This document shows, piece after piece, positions 14,893 through 22,775 of a stretch of DNA of 36,308 bases; the stretch's first letter is position 1; each line of letters opens with the position of its first letter. The position numbers were made by a program, and so were the translations under genes. The notes below the pieces were generated by a model. That model saw only the letters and a list, made by a program, of their open reading frames with translations, had not been told where the DNA came from and searched no databases. Location of the stretch: the NCBI GenBank assembly GCA_011250595.1, contig JAANMP010000050.1:1-36308 (forward strand). The letters run 5' to 3'. This stretch comes from Bacillus sp. MM2020_1 (GTDB lineage: Bacteria > Bacillota > Bacilli > Bacillales > Cytobacillaceae).

Positions 14893-16455
14893 TCAAATGT
14901 TCATATCCTGGGATATTTTTAAAGATAAGATCAAGTTTACGAGATTAGTATATTGATGCAACTCCATATCTAAAATGGATTCAATTTTCCTAAGTCTCTG
15001 TCTTAACGTATTTTGGTGAATAAACAAGCTTTCTGCACTACGGGCAATATCCCCGTTCTGTGCACAATAGGCTGATAGGGTATGAACCAATTCTGTTCCG
15101 TTTTCTCTGTCGTGTTTTTCTAATTCCCCTAAATATTGAAGGGAAAAATCTCTCAACAAGTCATAATGAATATAGGTGAGCAGCCGGACAAACCCGATAT
15201 CCTCATAATGTATAAGGCCATCGGAGCCAAGACCGTACATTTCCATTTGCTGGGCAATTTTCGATTCCTGAAAGCTTTTGTAAATATCTAAAATGGAATA
15301 ATGACTCCGCCCTACCCCAACGATGGTTTTAATATCGGAATATTTACCTTGAATTTGATCCTGCACGCTACTTACCCAAAGCTTCAAATCGTTCTTGGCC
15401 ACTGATGCATTTCGAATGGAAGGACATACAATGGCAACAATCCGGTGGTTCAGATAGGTGGTAAATATATTGGCTTCCGGCAAAGGGTGTTCAATCAAAA
15501 ATTGTTGAATATCCATCACGATCTCTTTTGTGATCGTCCGATGGCTGTTTAGATTCATCGAACACACAAAGGTGTGTGGAGTAAATTCCATATCCCGCAA
15601 TTGGCCCAGCTCAATTAACTCCCTTTCCGTATCGATATTGTTATGAAGAATATCAAATAGAAATTGATCCTTATATTTTAAATGAATGCGCTTGGTCATT
15701 TCGATTTGCTTTAACCAGGAAAAAATCGTTGGCACAATTGTTTCTAACATCTGAAGGGTTATATCTTCAAGATGACTGATTTTTTCAAATAAAAGATAAC
15801 CCATATTTGTTCCATCGGGAGCGATCATTTCAAAGGAATAAAACTCAGCATTTTCGTTATGAACAATGGAAAGGCTCCGGTTCCTCTGTTCAAGCTCAGC
15901 ATCCTTCCATTTCAGCTTCTTTAAGTCATTCACCGTACATTTGCCGGGAAAAAGGGGGACAACTTTCTTCTTATTATTAAATAAGGAAACCTTCTGTCCC
16001 AGGAACAGATTGAACCGTTCCATGACATGCTCGAGCCCTTTCTGGTAAAACAATTGGAGCCAATAGGTGGTCAGATCATTTCTTATCATGGGCAAAAGCT
16101 TATGGTTATGGAGGTAAAAAATTTCATGAATTCTCTTGTATAAATCCTCGCCACTGCAATTTTTCAGGTAAAACAAAGGTTTTTTTAGGTCATTGGCCAT
16201 TCTTGTTATGGAGGATGGAAGGTCACAAGCTTGGTCGGAAAGAATGAGAATCCCTGAAGAATGGTTGTCCATTAGATATTCTTCCAAAAGGGAAGTGTCA
16301 GAAATTTGGAAAAGGACAAAACTGTTTTCTTCCCTAGGCATCTCATCGAGTACTACATGCTGGCATTGATTCTTTCTGCCTTTCCAGCCTGCCAGAATAT
16401 CCATCTGAAAAAGCGGGCTACAGGTAATCAATGTTTCATAGGTTAATAGATTCAT
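14893..16455 (-). CDS. PucR-family transcriptional regulator
   Basis: This is a 520-residue regulator. The N-terminal ~120 residues look like the PucR N-terminal domain (PF07905): LAGWKGRKNQCQHVVLDEMP and SSGILILSDQACDLPSSITR are at the expected places. A central CdaR GGDEF-like region includes QFLFDILHNN and FTPHTFVCSMNLNSHRT. The C-terminus is a PucR-type helix-turn-helix (PF13556): CAQNGDIARSAESLFIHQNT, then LRQRLRKIESILDMEL. The ATG at 16455 is preceded by GAGGTGAAAG and starts inside the 3' end of the DmsB-like gene (20-base overlap), so the two are coupled. It probably controls this molybdoenzyme locus; the effector is unknown. Confidence 0.82.
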   Translation of the reverse strand: MNLLTYETLITCSPLFQMDILAGWKGRKNQCQHVVLDEMPREENSFVLFQISDTSLLEEYLMDNHSSGILILSDQACDLPSSITRMANDLKKPLFYLKNCSGEDLYKRIHEIFYLHNHKLLPMIRNDLTTYWLQLFYQKGLEHVMERFNLFLGQKVSLFNNKKKVVPLFPGKCTVNDLKKLKWKDAELEQRNRSLSIVHNENAEFYSFEMIAPDGTNMGYLLFEKISHLEDITLQMLETIVPTIFSWLKQIEMTKRIHLKYKDQFLFDILHNNIDTERELIELGQLRDMEFTPHTFVCSMNLNSHRTITKEIVMDIQQFLIEHPLPEANIFTTYLNHRIVAIVCPSIRNASVAKNDLKLWVSSVQDQIQGKYSDIKTIVGVGRSHYSILDIYKSFQESKIAQQMEMYGLGSDGLIHYEDIGFVRLLTYIHYDLLRDFSLQYLGELEKHDRENGTELVHTLSAYCAQNGDIARSAESLFIHQNTLRQRLRKIESILDMELHQYTNLVNLILSLKISQDMNI

Positions 16456-17020
16456 CGCTTTCACCTCGATCGGATGCCCAAATCCGGGTTTTTTCCCATT
16501 TTTCATGTTTTAAGCGGGTGGAGGGATTGGTGATTGTTTTCATTGAGTAATCCGTCAGTGAAGACTGATATTCAGGAGGATAATCTTCATAAATATTCCA
16601 AATTTTTATTGCATCTGCAATGCAGGATTCTACGCAAACAGGCTGCTCTCCCCGCTGTAGCCGGCTGTAGCACATGTCGCATTTATCAGCTTTTTGAGTG
16701 GATGTATGGATAGCTATTGCTTGAAATGGACAAACAGAAGCACACTTTCCGCACCCGTTACAGTCTTGAGGGTCGAGAAGAACGATTCCATTTCGCGATT
16801 TACGAATGCAATTCTGGTCGCAAACGGTCATACATGCAGGTGTCTCGCAGTGGTTGCAGGACATGGAAAAATGAATTTCATCAAAAGAATGGTGTTCGAA
16901 AAGAGTTAAAACCTTTCTTCTGTTATGGTCGCCCGTTCGGTTTTCGTTTCTGCAGGCATACGTGCAGGAATGGCAAAAAATACATTTATTTACATCAATA
17001 AAAAAGGCTAATTGTTTAAT
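16436..17020 (-). CDS. Second DmsB-like four-cluster iron-sulfur protein, apparent AUU start
   Basis: This is a 194-residue protein read from an ATT codon. AAAGAGGTGATG lies at correct distance, two stops lie in frame just upstream, and no ATG/GTG/TTG occurs before codon 53. From the ATT the frame gives KQLAFFIDVNKCIFCHSC, then C13/C16/C19/C23, the first of four FeS sets. The others are SCNHCETPACMTVCDQNC, CNGCGKCASVCP and CDMCYSRLQRGEQPVCVESC. If translation began at the first ATG (16864), the first cluster would be lost. It is divergent from the leaderless catalytic paralogue, its likely partner, and overlaps the PucR-family gene. There is no anchor gene, so the pair is probably soluble. 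The DmsB call is firm; the start needs proof. Confidence 0.8.
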   Translation of the reverse strand: MKQLAFFIDVNKCIFCHSCTYACRNENRTGDHNRRKVLTLFEHHSFDEIHFSMSCNHCETPACMTVCDQNCIRKSRNGIVLLDPQDCNGCGKCASVCPFQAIAIHTSTQKADKCDMCYSRLQRGEQPVCVESCIADAIKIWNIYEDYPPEYQSSLTDYSMKTITNPSTRLKHEKWEKTRIWASDRGESDESINL

Positions 17021-17138
17021 AGGTCATCACCTCTTTACCAAAAATATATTATTATATCTTCATATTAGTTTATAATAAACATAAAATCAGTGACGAAGTG
17101 ATGAATTCATGTACTTCATTTGGCGGAGGAAATGGCGA
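17021..17138. promoter_or_regulatory. Divergent promoter region of the second molybdoenzyme pair
   Basis: 118 bases separate the divergent FeS gene and catalytic gene. The middle is nearly pure A/T. A TATAAT at 17071-17076 reads toward the catalytic gene with no good -35. No FNR-like dyad is seen at -41.5, so control may be by the adjacent PucR-family protein. Confidence 0.45.
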
Positions 17139-19181
17139 ATGGATAAAAATTATAAAATTACTCGTCACGTTTGCCCTAGAAACTGTTACAGTAGCTGCGC
17201 GATGCTAGGATATACAAGAAATCAAAAATTGGTAAAAATCACTGGTGATAAAAAACATGGCTATACAAATGGAAAACTTTGTCCAAAAGGATACAATTAT
17301 CTGTCCCATGTATATCATCCAGACCGTCTTAAGTACCCCATGATTCAGAGTAGAAGGGGAAGCGGTGAATGGAATCGAATTTCGTGGGATAAGGCTATTG
17401 ATCTCATTTGCGATAAAATCTTAGAGCTTAACGACCGATTTGAAACCAATCTGTCCTTGGCCTTGAATAAGTACTCTGGGAATTTTGGTATTTTGCATAA
17501 TTGTGTTGAAGGTTTTTTTAATAGTTTAGGGCAAACATCCCGAGCCGTCGGTTCCCCCTGCTGGTCATCAGGATTAGATGCGTCAATCTATGATTTTGGT
17601 AATTATAAAAATTCGGAACCGGAGCAATTATGCTATGCGGATACGATTATCCTTTGGGGGAGTAATCCGGTGTGGACATCGATTCATTCCGTGCCATTTT
17701 TATATAAAGCAAAAAGGCGGGGTGCAACAATCATAACCATTGATCCTGTGTATACAGCCACTGCCAAAAAATCAGATATGTATGTGCAAATAAAGCCGGG
17801 TACTGACGGTGCAATGGCGTTGGCCTTGGCAAAAATAATTGTGGAGAAAAACGGATTGGATGGTCATTTTATTCAAAAGAATACCAGTGGCTTTGAGGTG
17901 TTTCTAAGTTATCTCGAGTCCCTTGAGATGGACAGTCTTTTAAGGGAATGCGGAATTGGAAAAGGAATCATGGAGAAAATTGCAGACACTATGATTCAAG
18001 GCAAAAATACAATGGTTTGGATTGGATTTGGATTTCAAAGAAATAAAAATGGAGGACAAAATATCCGTGCCATCAATGCGTTAATGGGCATGACAGGAAA
18101 TATAGGGAAAAAGGGATCAGGGATTTTGTACGCACAAAAGGCGGGCATGAATTTTACCAATAGCATTACGAATTATTTTCAGGCCGGGTTCAATGAAGAG
18201 AATGCCGTCCGCTCCATCCATATGAACGATTTTGCCAAAGGCTTAAAGGAAGCTAATGATCCGCCGGTTAAAATGCTATGGGTCTCCTGCCGTAATTTGC
18301 TGACACAAAATCCAGATCAAGTATTATTGGAAAAATTGTTTATGGATTTAGAATTGGTTGTGACGGTGGACCAGTTTTTGACCTCGACAGCCAAATTATC
18401 AGATATCGTATTACCAGCCAAAACGAACTTTGAAGAATGGGATATCGTACCAAGCTATTGGCATCATTGGATTGGTCTGAATGAACCTGCCATCGAGTCC
18501 TATTATGAGAGCAAAAGCGATTTAGAAATCGTCAAACTCCTTTCAAAACGGTTAAATGAGCGGAGGCCAGGGTTTTCCACGTTCCCTCATGAAAAATCAA
18601 TTGAGGATTTTATCGAAGAAGAATTCACCGATGAAATCTATCAAAGCTTGGGGATTACAAATTGGCGGGATTTATTAAACGGTCCGAAGAGAGTTAACTT
18701 ACCGGAAATAGCATGGGAGGACAAGGCTTTTGAGACTCCTTCGGGGAAATTCGAATTTTATTCAGAAAGAGCTTTGAAAAATGGAAAAGCCCCTATTGCC
18801 CATTATACATTTTCAGACCGTGAGAAGGACAGTGGCCAGTTTTTATTGTTAACGAATCATGGCCAATTTAACTTGAATTCGCAATTTCATAATTTGGATC
18901 TACTCCGAAAGGAGAAGAAAGAACCAACAGTCTATATTCACCCATCACGCGCTACCAAAAAGGACCTTACCAATGGATCTTGGGTTACTGTCTTTAATGA
19001 TAATGGAGAAATTAGGCTGAAATGTGTGTGGTCTTATGAAGTACATCCTTCCGTTGTACTAGTCGAAGCGGACCATAATTTTATCAACCGACTCATTGTC
19101 TTCACCCCGACCGACATGGGAGAATTATCATCTGGAAATGAAGGAATGGCCTTTAACAGCACCTATGTAAGCGTTAAATGA
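17139..19181 (+). CDS. Leaderless Mo/W-bisPGD oxidoreductase, paralogue of the exported subunit
   Basis: This 680-residue protein is colinear with the exported enzyme at 10128-12326 but without a Tat signal, so it should stay in the cytoplasm. [4Fe-4S] cysteines are C12, C16, C20 and C48 (HVCPRNCYSSC...LCPKG). The metal-ligand position reads VGSPCWSSG, giving Cys141. Shared blocks include RISWDKAIDLI, TIILWGSNPVWTSIHS, PSGKFEFYS and a C-terminal FTPTDMGELSSGNEGMAF. I use the ATG at 17139 because GGAGGA lies 8 bases upstream; an ATG at 17109 lacks one. It is divergent from a DmsB-like gene that likely encodes its electron-transfer partner. No anchor or chaperone is adjacent; the TorD protein of the first operon could serve both. 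Substrate unknown. Confidence 0.87.
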   Translation: MDKNYKITRHVCPRNCYSSCAMLGYTRNQKLVKITGDKKHGYTNGKLCPKGYNYLSHVYHPDRLKYPMIQSRRGSGEWNRISWDKAIDLICDKILELNDRFETNLSLALNKYSGNFGILHNCVEGFFNSLGQTSRAVGSPCWSSGLDASIYDFGNYKNSEPEQLCYADTIILWGSNPVWTSIHSVPFLYKAKRRGATIITIDPVYTATAKKSDMYVQIKPGTDGAMALALAKIIVEKNGLDGHFIQKNTSGFEVFLSYLESLEMDSLLRECGIGKGIMEKIADTMIQGKNTMVWIGFGFQRNKNGGQNIRAINALMGMTGNIGKKGSGILYAQKAGMNFTNSITNYFQAGFNEENAVRSIHMNDFAKGLKEANDPPVKMLWVSCRNLLTQNPDQVLLEKLFMDLELVVTVDQFLTSTAKLSDIVLPAKTNFEEWDIVPSYWHHWIGLNEPAIESYYESKSDLEIVKLLSKRLNERRPGFSTFPHEKSIEDFIEEEFTDEIYQSLGITNWRDLLNGPKRVNLPEIAWEDKAFETPSGKFEFYSERALKNGKAPIAHYTFSDREKDSGQFLLLTNHGQFNLNSQFHNLDLLRKEKKEPTVYIHPSRATKKDLTNGSWVTVFNDNGEIRLKCVWSYEVHPSVVLVEADHNFINRLIVFTPTDMGELSSGNEGMAFNSTYVSVK

Positions 19182-19290
19182 GGCGGGGAATGAAGCAGGG
19201 TACGGTTCTCCTAAAAAGCCGCTAGTAAAAAATCATTATTGTTCAAATAATATCTTTTTCAATAAATAGTTTAGTTTGTAAATTAATGCA

Positions 19291-19348
19291 AAAAAACTGC
19301 TGCTTTAATAGGTGCGGTGAACCTTACCATAAATAGGGCCAGTTTCTA
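19291..19348 (+). repeat. R1 nested-hairpin repeat, copy f
   Basis: AAAAAACTGC, the core GGTGCGGTGAACCTTACC with ATAAATAG, and a right arm CCAGTTTCT follow the family pattern. It lies between the second oxidoreductase and the crp/fnr gene. Confidence 0.75.
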
Positions 19349-19414
19349 ATATTAATCGAGATGCCAGTTCAAAACAGACTAAGCTAAGTACAGTTACTAA
19401 GTATGAAAATTTAC

Positions 19415-19456
19415 AAAAGATCTTCCTAATTTATGACACAATCAGGAAGATCTTTT
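19415..19456. terminator. Bidirectional terminator between convergent genes
   Basis: A perfect 13-bp stem AAAAGATCTTCCT / AGGAAGATCTTTT encloses a 16-base loop. It lies between the plus-strand oxidoreductase and the minus-strand crp/fnr gene. Confidence 0.85.
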
Positions 19457-19529
19457 GCTGTAATAATCCTTTTAAGATTCTTGCATGCTTCTCTTATTGC
19501 TAATTTGTACTTCACTTTCACTTTTTAAA

Positions 19530-20219
19530 TTAAAACAGCTCTTGCTGAAGTGCTTCACGATCAATTAAATAAAAACCGCCCTCATCTTGGACAATATAAT
19601 TTTTCCTTTTAAATTGACTGATCGTACGGCTAATGGTTTCTCGTGTTGTCCCAATCATGTTGGCCAATTCACGGTTTGTGAAATGAATCGTAAGTCTATA
19701 TTTCCCGTTCGCTTTTACCCCATTTGACTTACACAGCCTTACTAGTAACATGATGATTTGTTCATAAGTATTGTGAAGGATCTTGGACTCTAATCTGCTT
19801 TGCAGATCCATAATTTTTTCACCCAATACTTTGAATAACTTAATACAAATTTCCGGGTAGGAAAGAAGAATTTGCTCAAATTTATCAAGCGGGATGACAA
19901 TTAGTTGGGAATCTTCCAATACTTCCGCACTAGCCGGGAACGTTTCCCTCCGAAAAAACCCTGCAAGAGGAAACAAATCACCCGGTTCAAAAATAGAAAT
20001 AATCTGCTCCCTTCCAGAAAAATCGGTCTTAAATATTTTTATCCTTCCTGAATGAATAAAATAGATTTGGTTAAGAAGGTCTCCTTGCATAAAAGCATAC
20101 ATTTTATGCTTATAGAAACGTACCTGAGCAATCCTGATGATTGGCCCCATCTCTGCTTCGGACAACTCTTTAAATAAGGGGACTTCCGATAGCCTTTTTA
20201 GAATATCTTCATTTCTCAT
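19530..20219 (-). CDS. Crp/Fnr-family transcriptional regulator without cluster cysteines
   Basis: This 229-residue regulator has an N-terminal cyclic-nucleotide-type beta barrel (about 12-130), a long dimer helix (about 125-150) and a C-terminal winged helix. The recognition helix contains ETISR (in TTRETISRTISQFKR), identical to the E. coli FNR residues that read TTGAT half-sites. Only two cysteines occur (in PEICIK and VRLCKS), so neither the E. coli nor the B. subtilis type of FNR [4Fe-4S] site is present and the signal it senses is open. Start ATG 20219 is preceded by AGAGGTGATAATGAA; longer frames lack a site. Its promoter carries an FNR-like dyad at -41.5, implying autoregulation. It likely controls other promoters in this window. 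Confidence 0.87.
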   Translation of the reverse strand: MRNEDILKRLSEVPLFKELSEAEMGPIIRIAQVRFYKHKMYAFMQGDLLNQIYFIHSGRIKIFKTDFSGREQIISIFEPGDLFPLAGFFRRETFPASAEVLEDSQLIVIPLDKFEQILLSYPEICIKLFKVLGEKIMDLQSRLESKILHNTYEQIIMLLVRLCKSNGVKANGKYRLTIHFTNRELANMIGTTRETISRTISQFKRKNYIVQDEGGFYLIDREALQQELF

Positions 20220-20261
20220 TTCATTATCACCTCTTTTTATCGTATTCCTAGTTGTATAGAT

Positions 20262-20303
20262 ATTGTAGCAGTATAATTTCTTAACATAATTGATCTGCAT
20301 CAT
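20262..20303 (-). promoter_or_regulatory. Predicted autoregulated class II promoter of the crp/fnr gene
   Basis: The dyad TTGAT-CTGC-ATCAT at 20290-20303 matches TTGAT-N4-ATCAA at 9 of 10. On the minus strand a -10 TACAAT lies at 20262-20267. The predicted start is 20255 and the dyad centre is exactly 41.5 bp upstream. The leader to the ATG is about 36 bases. Confidence 0.7.
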
Positions 20304-20353
20304 AAAAATATCCCTAGGATTCAAAATAAATATAAATAAAATCACCGATAAAG

Positions 20354-20395
20354 TGTGATAGGGAACACAAATTCGGAAAAAATATTCATTATAAT
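20354..20395 (+). promoter_or_regulatory. Possible Crp/Fnr-type site and promoter of the small hypothetical gene
   Basis: TGTGA-TAGGGA-ACACA at 20354-20369 matches the TGTGA-N6-TCACA pattern except for one base. TATAAT lies at 20390-20395, putting the dyad centre about 40.5 bp before the predicted start. It is weaker evidence than the three TTGAT-type promoters. The leader to the gene at 20552 would be about 150 bases. Confidence 0.45.
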
Positions 20396-20551
20396 ATAAA
20401 AGGAAAACATATTAACAACAGTGAATACGATGCAAACGTTGACTGAAATTATAAACATTGACATTGCCGTTATCTGGTCTCCACCACAGACACTCGATAC
20501 ATGACAGATACGGCCAAAGGAAAAATAACAAAGAAGATAGGGGGTGATAAA

Positions 20552-20866
20552 ATGGCTATTGTTCGCATGGAAAAAAATGAATTGTTACTTGAGGTAAACC
20601 TTGAGGATATTGAAACCATCATTAAGGAAGCCGTAAATAATATTGAACAATATAAAGAAGAAATTGCTGTCATCTATGAAAAAATGCCAAAATTTGAATA
20701 TAAGTACTTTTGTTTCTATGCTTATTCAACTTATCATCTATTAGAAAGGGCCCTTAACTTTTCTTGTGATGAGGTAGGCCATTTCCGATTAATTGCACCA
20801 GAACCTTTTTACTATGCTTTCTTCGGCATCATCTCAACGCTATATCATGAACACTGTGCAAAATAA
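20552..20866 (+). CDS. Conserved-looking hypothetical protein (104 aa)
   Basis: This 104-residue soluble protein is not recognised. The ATG at 20552 is preceded by GGGGGTGAT; an in-frame ATG at 20501 lacks a site. It is acidic and helical in the first half (ELLLEVNLEDIETIIKEAV...). A Tyr/Phe-rich segment follows (KFEYKYFCFYAYSTYHLLER), and then cysteine and histidine residues (FSCDEVGHF, YHEHCAK at the C-terminus) that could bind metal or heme. It is divergent from the crp/fnr gene and 79 bases before a DUF2249 gene, so the pair may form an anaerobically controlled unit. No function is assigned. Confidence 0.7.
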   Translation: MAIVRMEKNELLLEVNLEDIETIIKEAVNNIEQYKEEIAVIYEKMPKFEYKYFCFYAYSTYHLLERALNFSCDEVGHFRLIAPEPFYYAFFGIISTLYHEHCAK

Positions 20867-20945
20867 CCAAAGGAAGTGTTCGCCAGTGTTTCCTAAGGGC
20901 GAATAGATTGGAATCTAATATATTTTAATTTTAGGAGGAAAAGAA

Positions 20946-21179
20946 ATGAACACATTTACATCCACTGTAAATGCAACAGAATATCCGCCACAACTTAAAC
21001 ATAAAGTCATCTTTGAAACCTTTGATGCGTTAAATCCGGGAGAAGCGATGCTATTAATCAATGATCATGATCCAAAACCATTATTTTTCCAATTTCAAAT
21101 CGAACGGCCCAATCAATTTACATGGGATTATCTTGAACAAGGTCCGGAAACATTCCGCGTAAAAATTGGGTGTGTGTAA
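20946..21179 (+). CDS. DUF2249 domain protein
   Basis: This 77-residue protein is the size of a single DUF2249 domain (PF10006, a TusA-like fold). The segments FETFDALNPGEAMLLINDHD, PKPLFFQFQ and FRVKIGCV match the usual pattern: a turn with the NDHDP motif followed by beta strands. The domain often accompanies hemerythrin, Fnr-type and denitrification genes. Its biochemical role is not settled. TAGGAGG precedes the ATG. Its position next to a Crp/Fnr regulator and molybdoenzymes fits an anaerobic or redox setting. Confidence 0.8.
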   Translation: MNTFTSTVNATEYPPQLKHKVIFETFDALNPGEAMLLINDHDPKPLFFQFQIERPNQFTWDYLEQGPETFRVKIGCV

Positions 21180-21492
21180 AGAACCGCTTGTTGTAAAATG
21201 GTTGCCTGTTCTATGGCAACTCTACTATCTAGTTTAATGGCATTTTTTTACGCTTAAAATTAAATAGTTTCCTTCATCGCCATAGCTGATAACCGCTTTA
21301 CTTTAGGTGATGAAGGAAATTAGCCAGTATAAACATATCTTGGATAATCCAGGTCCTTTTTAAAATTGCCCTACTTAGAACCTTTACATATTTTATATGA
21401 TAAATATGTAGTGTCCTTTTTCATTAGCCCATCGCTATACCTATCTCCTAAACTCTCAATATAAACCTAGATATGACTGAAATTATAAAAAA
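21180..21492. other. Intergenic region with a long-stem hairpin
   Basis: No gene is seen. TTTCCTTCATC at 21268-21278 pairs with GATGAAGGAAA at 21309-21319 (11 bp, 30-base loop). GTTGCC / GGCAAC lies near 21208-21226 and may be part of a terminator for the DUF2249 gene, with T7 shortly after. Confidence 0.45.
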
Positions 21493-21534
21493 TTGATAGG
21501 CGTCAATACTTTTTTAAAAATCATACGTTAAAAT
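21493..21534 (+). promoter_or_regulatory. Predicted FNR-type class II promoter of the cupin gene
   Basis: TTGAT-AGGC-GTCAA at 21493-21506 matches TTGAT-N4-ATCAA at 9 of 10. -10 TAAAAT lies at 21529-21534. The centre-to-start distance is 41.5 bp, as at the two other promoters, and the -10 is identical to that of the ABC transporter. The leader is about 150 bases. Confidence 0.68.
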
Positions 21535-21690
21535 AATTATTACTGACTTACATCTCTTAAATTGTTCAAAGAACATCCATTTAAGTTATTTGTCTATGCA
21601 CCCGTTGGGTTTCTTTGTAGTCATCCACCTAATGAAAAGTATTAAAGGCAATCTAAGCAGGACAAATATCTCAACCAGGGGTGAATAAGA

Positions 21691-22008
21691 TTGAAAAATA
21701 TTGAAATTTCGGAATTTAAGAGATTTAGAGATAGGGTATTTGCAAAAGCAGATTTTTACAAGAAGGGACTTACAAACGGTTTTCTTTTGAATTTCCTACC
21801 AAAACAAATGATGCCTGAACATTATCATCCAAATTCACAGTTATTTTTTCATGTTCTTCAAGGTAGAGGAACGTTTATTTCGGATGGAAAAGAAACTGAA
21901 ATAAAAGAAGGTAATATTATTCATGTTCTTGGAACTGAGAAGATTGGGTTTGTTAATGCAAATGAAGAAACTACTATATTTGTCATACGCTGCTTAAAAG
22001 AAGAATAA
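21691..22008 (+). CDS. Single-domain cupin protein
   Basis: This 105-residue protein starts at TTG with AGGGGTGA upstream. It is one cupin barrel: motif 1 is EHYHPNSQLFFHVLQGRG (about 46-63) with metal-ligand candidates H47, H49 and Q53. Motif 2 lies around GNIIHVLGTEKIGFVNANEE and has His at about 80. Small cupins of this kind bind a metal and act as enzymes or sensors; no substrate can be given. The gene is probably cotranscribed with the ArsC-fold gene 61 bases downstream and lies behind a predicted FNR-type promoter. Confidence 0.8.
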   Translation: MKNIEISEFKRFRDRVFAKADFYKKGLTNGFLLNFLPKQMMPEHYHPNSQLFFHVLQGRGTFISDGKETEIKEGNIIHVLGTEKIGFVNANEETTIFVIRCLKEE

Positions 22009-22069
22009 TGTTTTCACATCATTTATGACCAACAGCTTTTTACTCTTTAAACAAGGTTGGCGATATAAA

Positions 22070-22435
22070 ATGAAATTAACTTTATACTGGCATCCACAAT
22101 GCCAAACCTGTAGAAAAACAAAGAAATGGTTAGATGAACATCAAGTACCGTATGAGCCATTTCATATTGTTAAAGCCCCTCCATCTCGAGAGAAGTTACA
22201 GGAAATGTATGAAAAAAGCGGATTGGAGTTAAAGTGTTTTTTTAGTACCAGCACGAAAAAGTACCGTGAAATGGGAATTAAGAATAAATTAAAGACATCC
22301 ACAAATAAAGAATTACTAGATTTATTAGCAAATGATGGAATGTTATTGAAAAAACCAATATTAACAGATGGAGTAAAAGTCATTATAGGATTTAAAGAAG
22401 AAGAACTTGAGAAATACACAACATTGGATTTTTAA
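22070..22435 (+). CDS. ArsC/Spx-fold protein, YusI-like
   Basis: This 121-residue thioredoxin-fold protein of the ArsC/Spx family has the redox pair C-Q-T-C near the N-terminus (YWHPQCQTCRKTKKWL). FNTS-like FFSTSTKKYREMGIK, a DLLANDGMLLKKPIL segment and a GFKEEELE end also match. The pattern is that of B. subtilis YusI as I recall it. True arsenate reductase activity is not implied. I use ATG 22070; the site before it (AAGGTTGGCG) is modest, and an in-frame ATG at 22025 would add 15 residues. It follows the cupin gene closely, so shared anaerobic control is likely. Confidence 0.8.
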   Translation: MKLTLYWHPQCQTCRKTKKWLDEHQVPYEPFHIVKAPPSREKLQEMYEKSGLELKCFFSTSTKKYREMGIKNKLKTSTNKELLDLLANDGMLLKKPILTDGVKVIIGFKEEELEKYTTLDF

Positions 22436-22775
22436 ATCAGAGGCACCGCGGCCCTAATTTCAGCGGCCATAATGCGTTGCTTTTATTCTTTTTGAGGAAT
22501 ATTGTGAAACCCAAAATAGTGGCGGTTTTTTACCTATTTTAGGATTTTCCTTTATACGTTGCCCTTAATTTTGATTATTAATTGAAAAATGTATTTTTAA
22601 AAGCAAAGGGGAGTCTACTATTGAATAATAGAGGCTCCTATTAATAAAGTCCATTAATAAATGTATTTCTCGAATACCTATCACTAAAGCTTGAACCATT
22701 AGAAACGTCCTTTGTTTACCAAGTGACTTTTTGGAAATAATATGATGGTTAAACAATAGATGAAGGAGGACTTGT
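22436..22775. other. Intergenic region upstream of gad, no gene seen
   Basis: It contains weak dyads (CCAAAATAG / CTATTTTAGG at 22511-22543, and GGAGTCTACTATT facing AATAATAGAGGCTCC at about 22609-22640). No FNR-like site and no clear promoter was identified. Confidence 0.4.

Noticed and set aside
16456..16506. 17-codon N-terminal extension of the PucR-family regulator
   Set aside because: GAGGTGAAAG directly before ATG 16455 marks the real start; the extension lies in the FeS gene.
22070..22435. Arsenate reductase of an ars operon
   Set aside because: Family resemblance is to YusI/Spx-type proteins and no arsR, arsB or acr3 gene is near.
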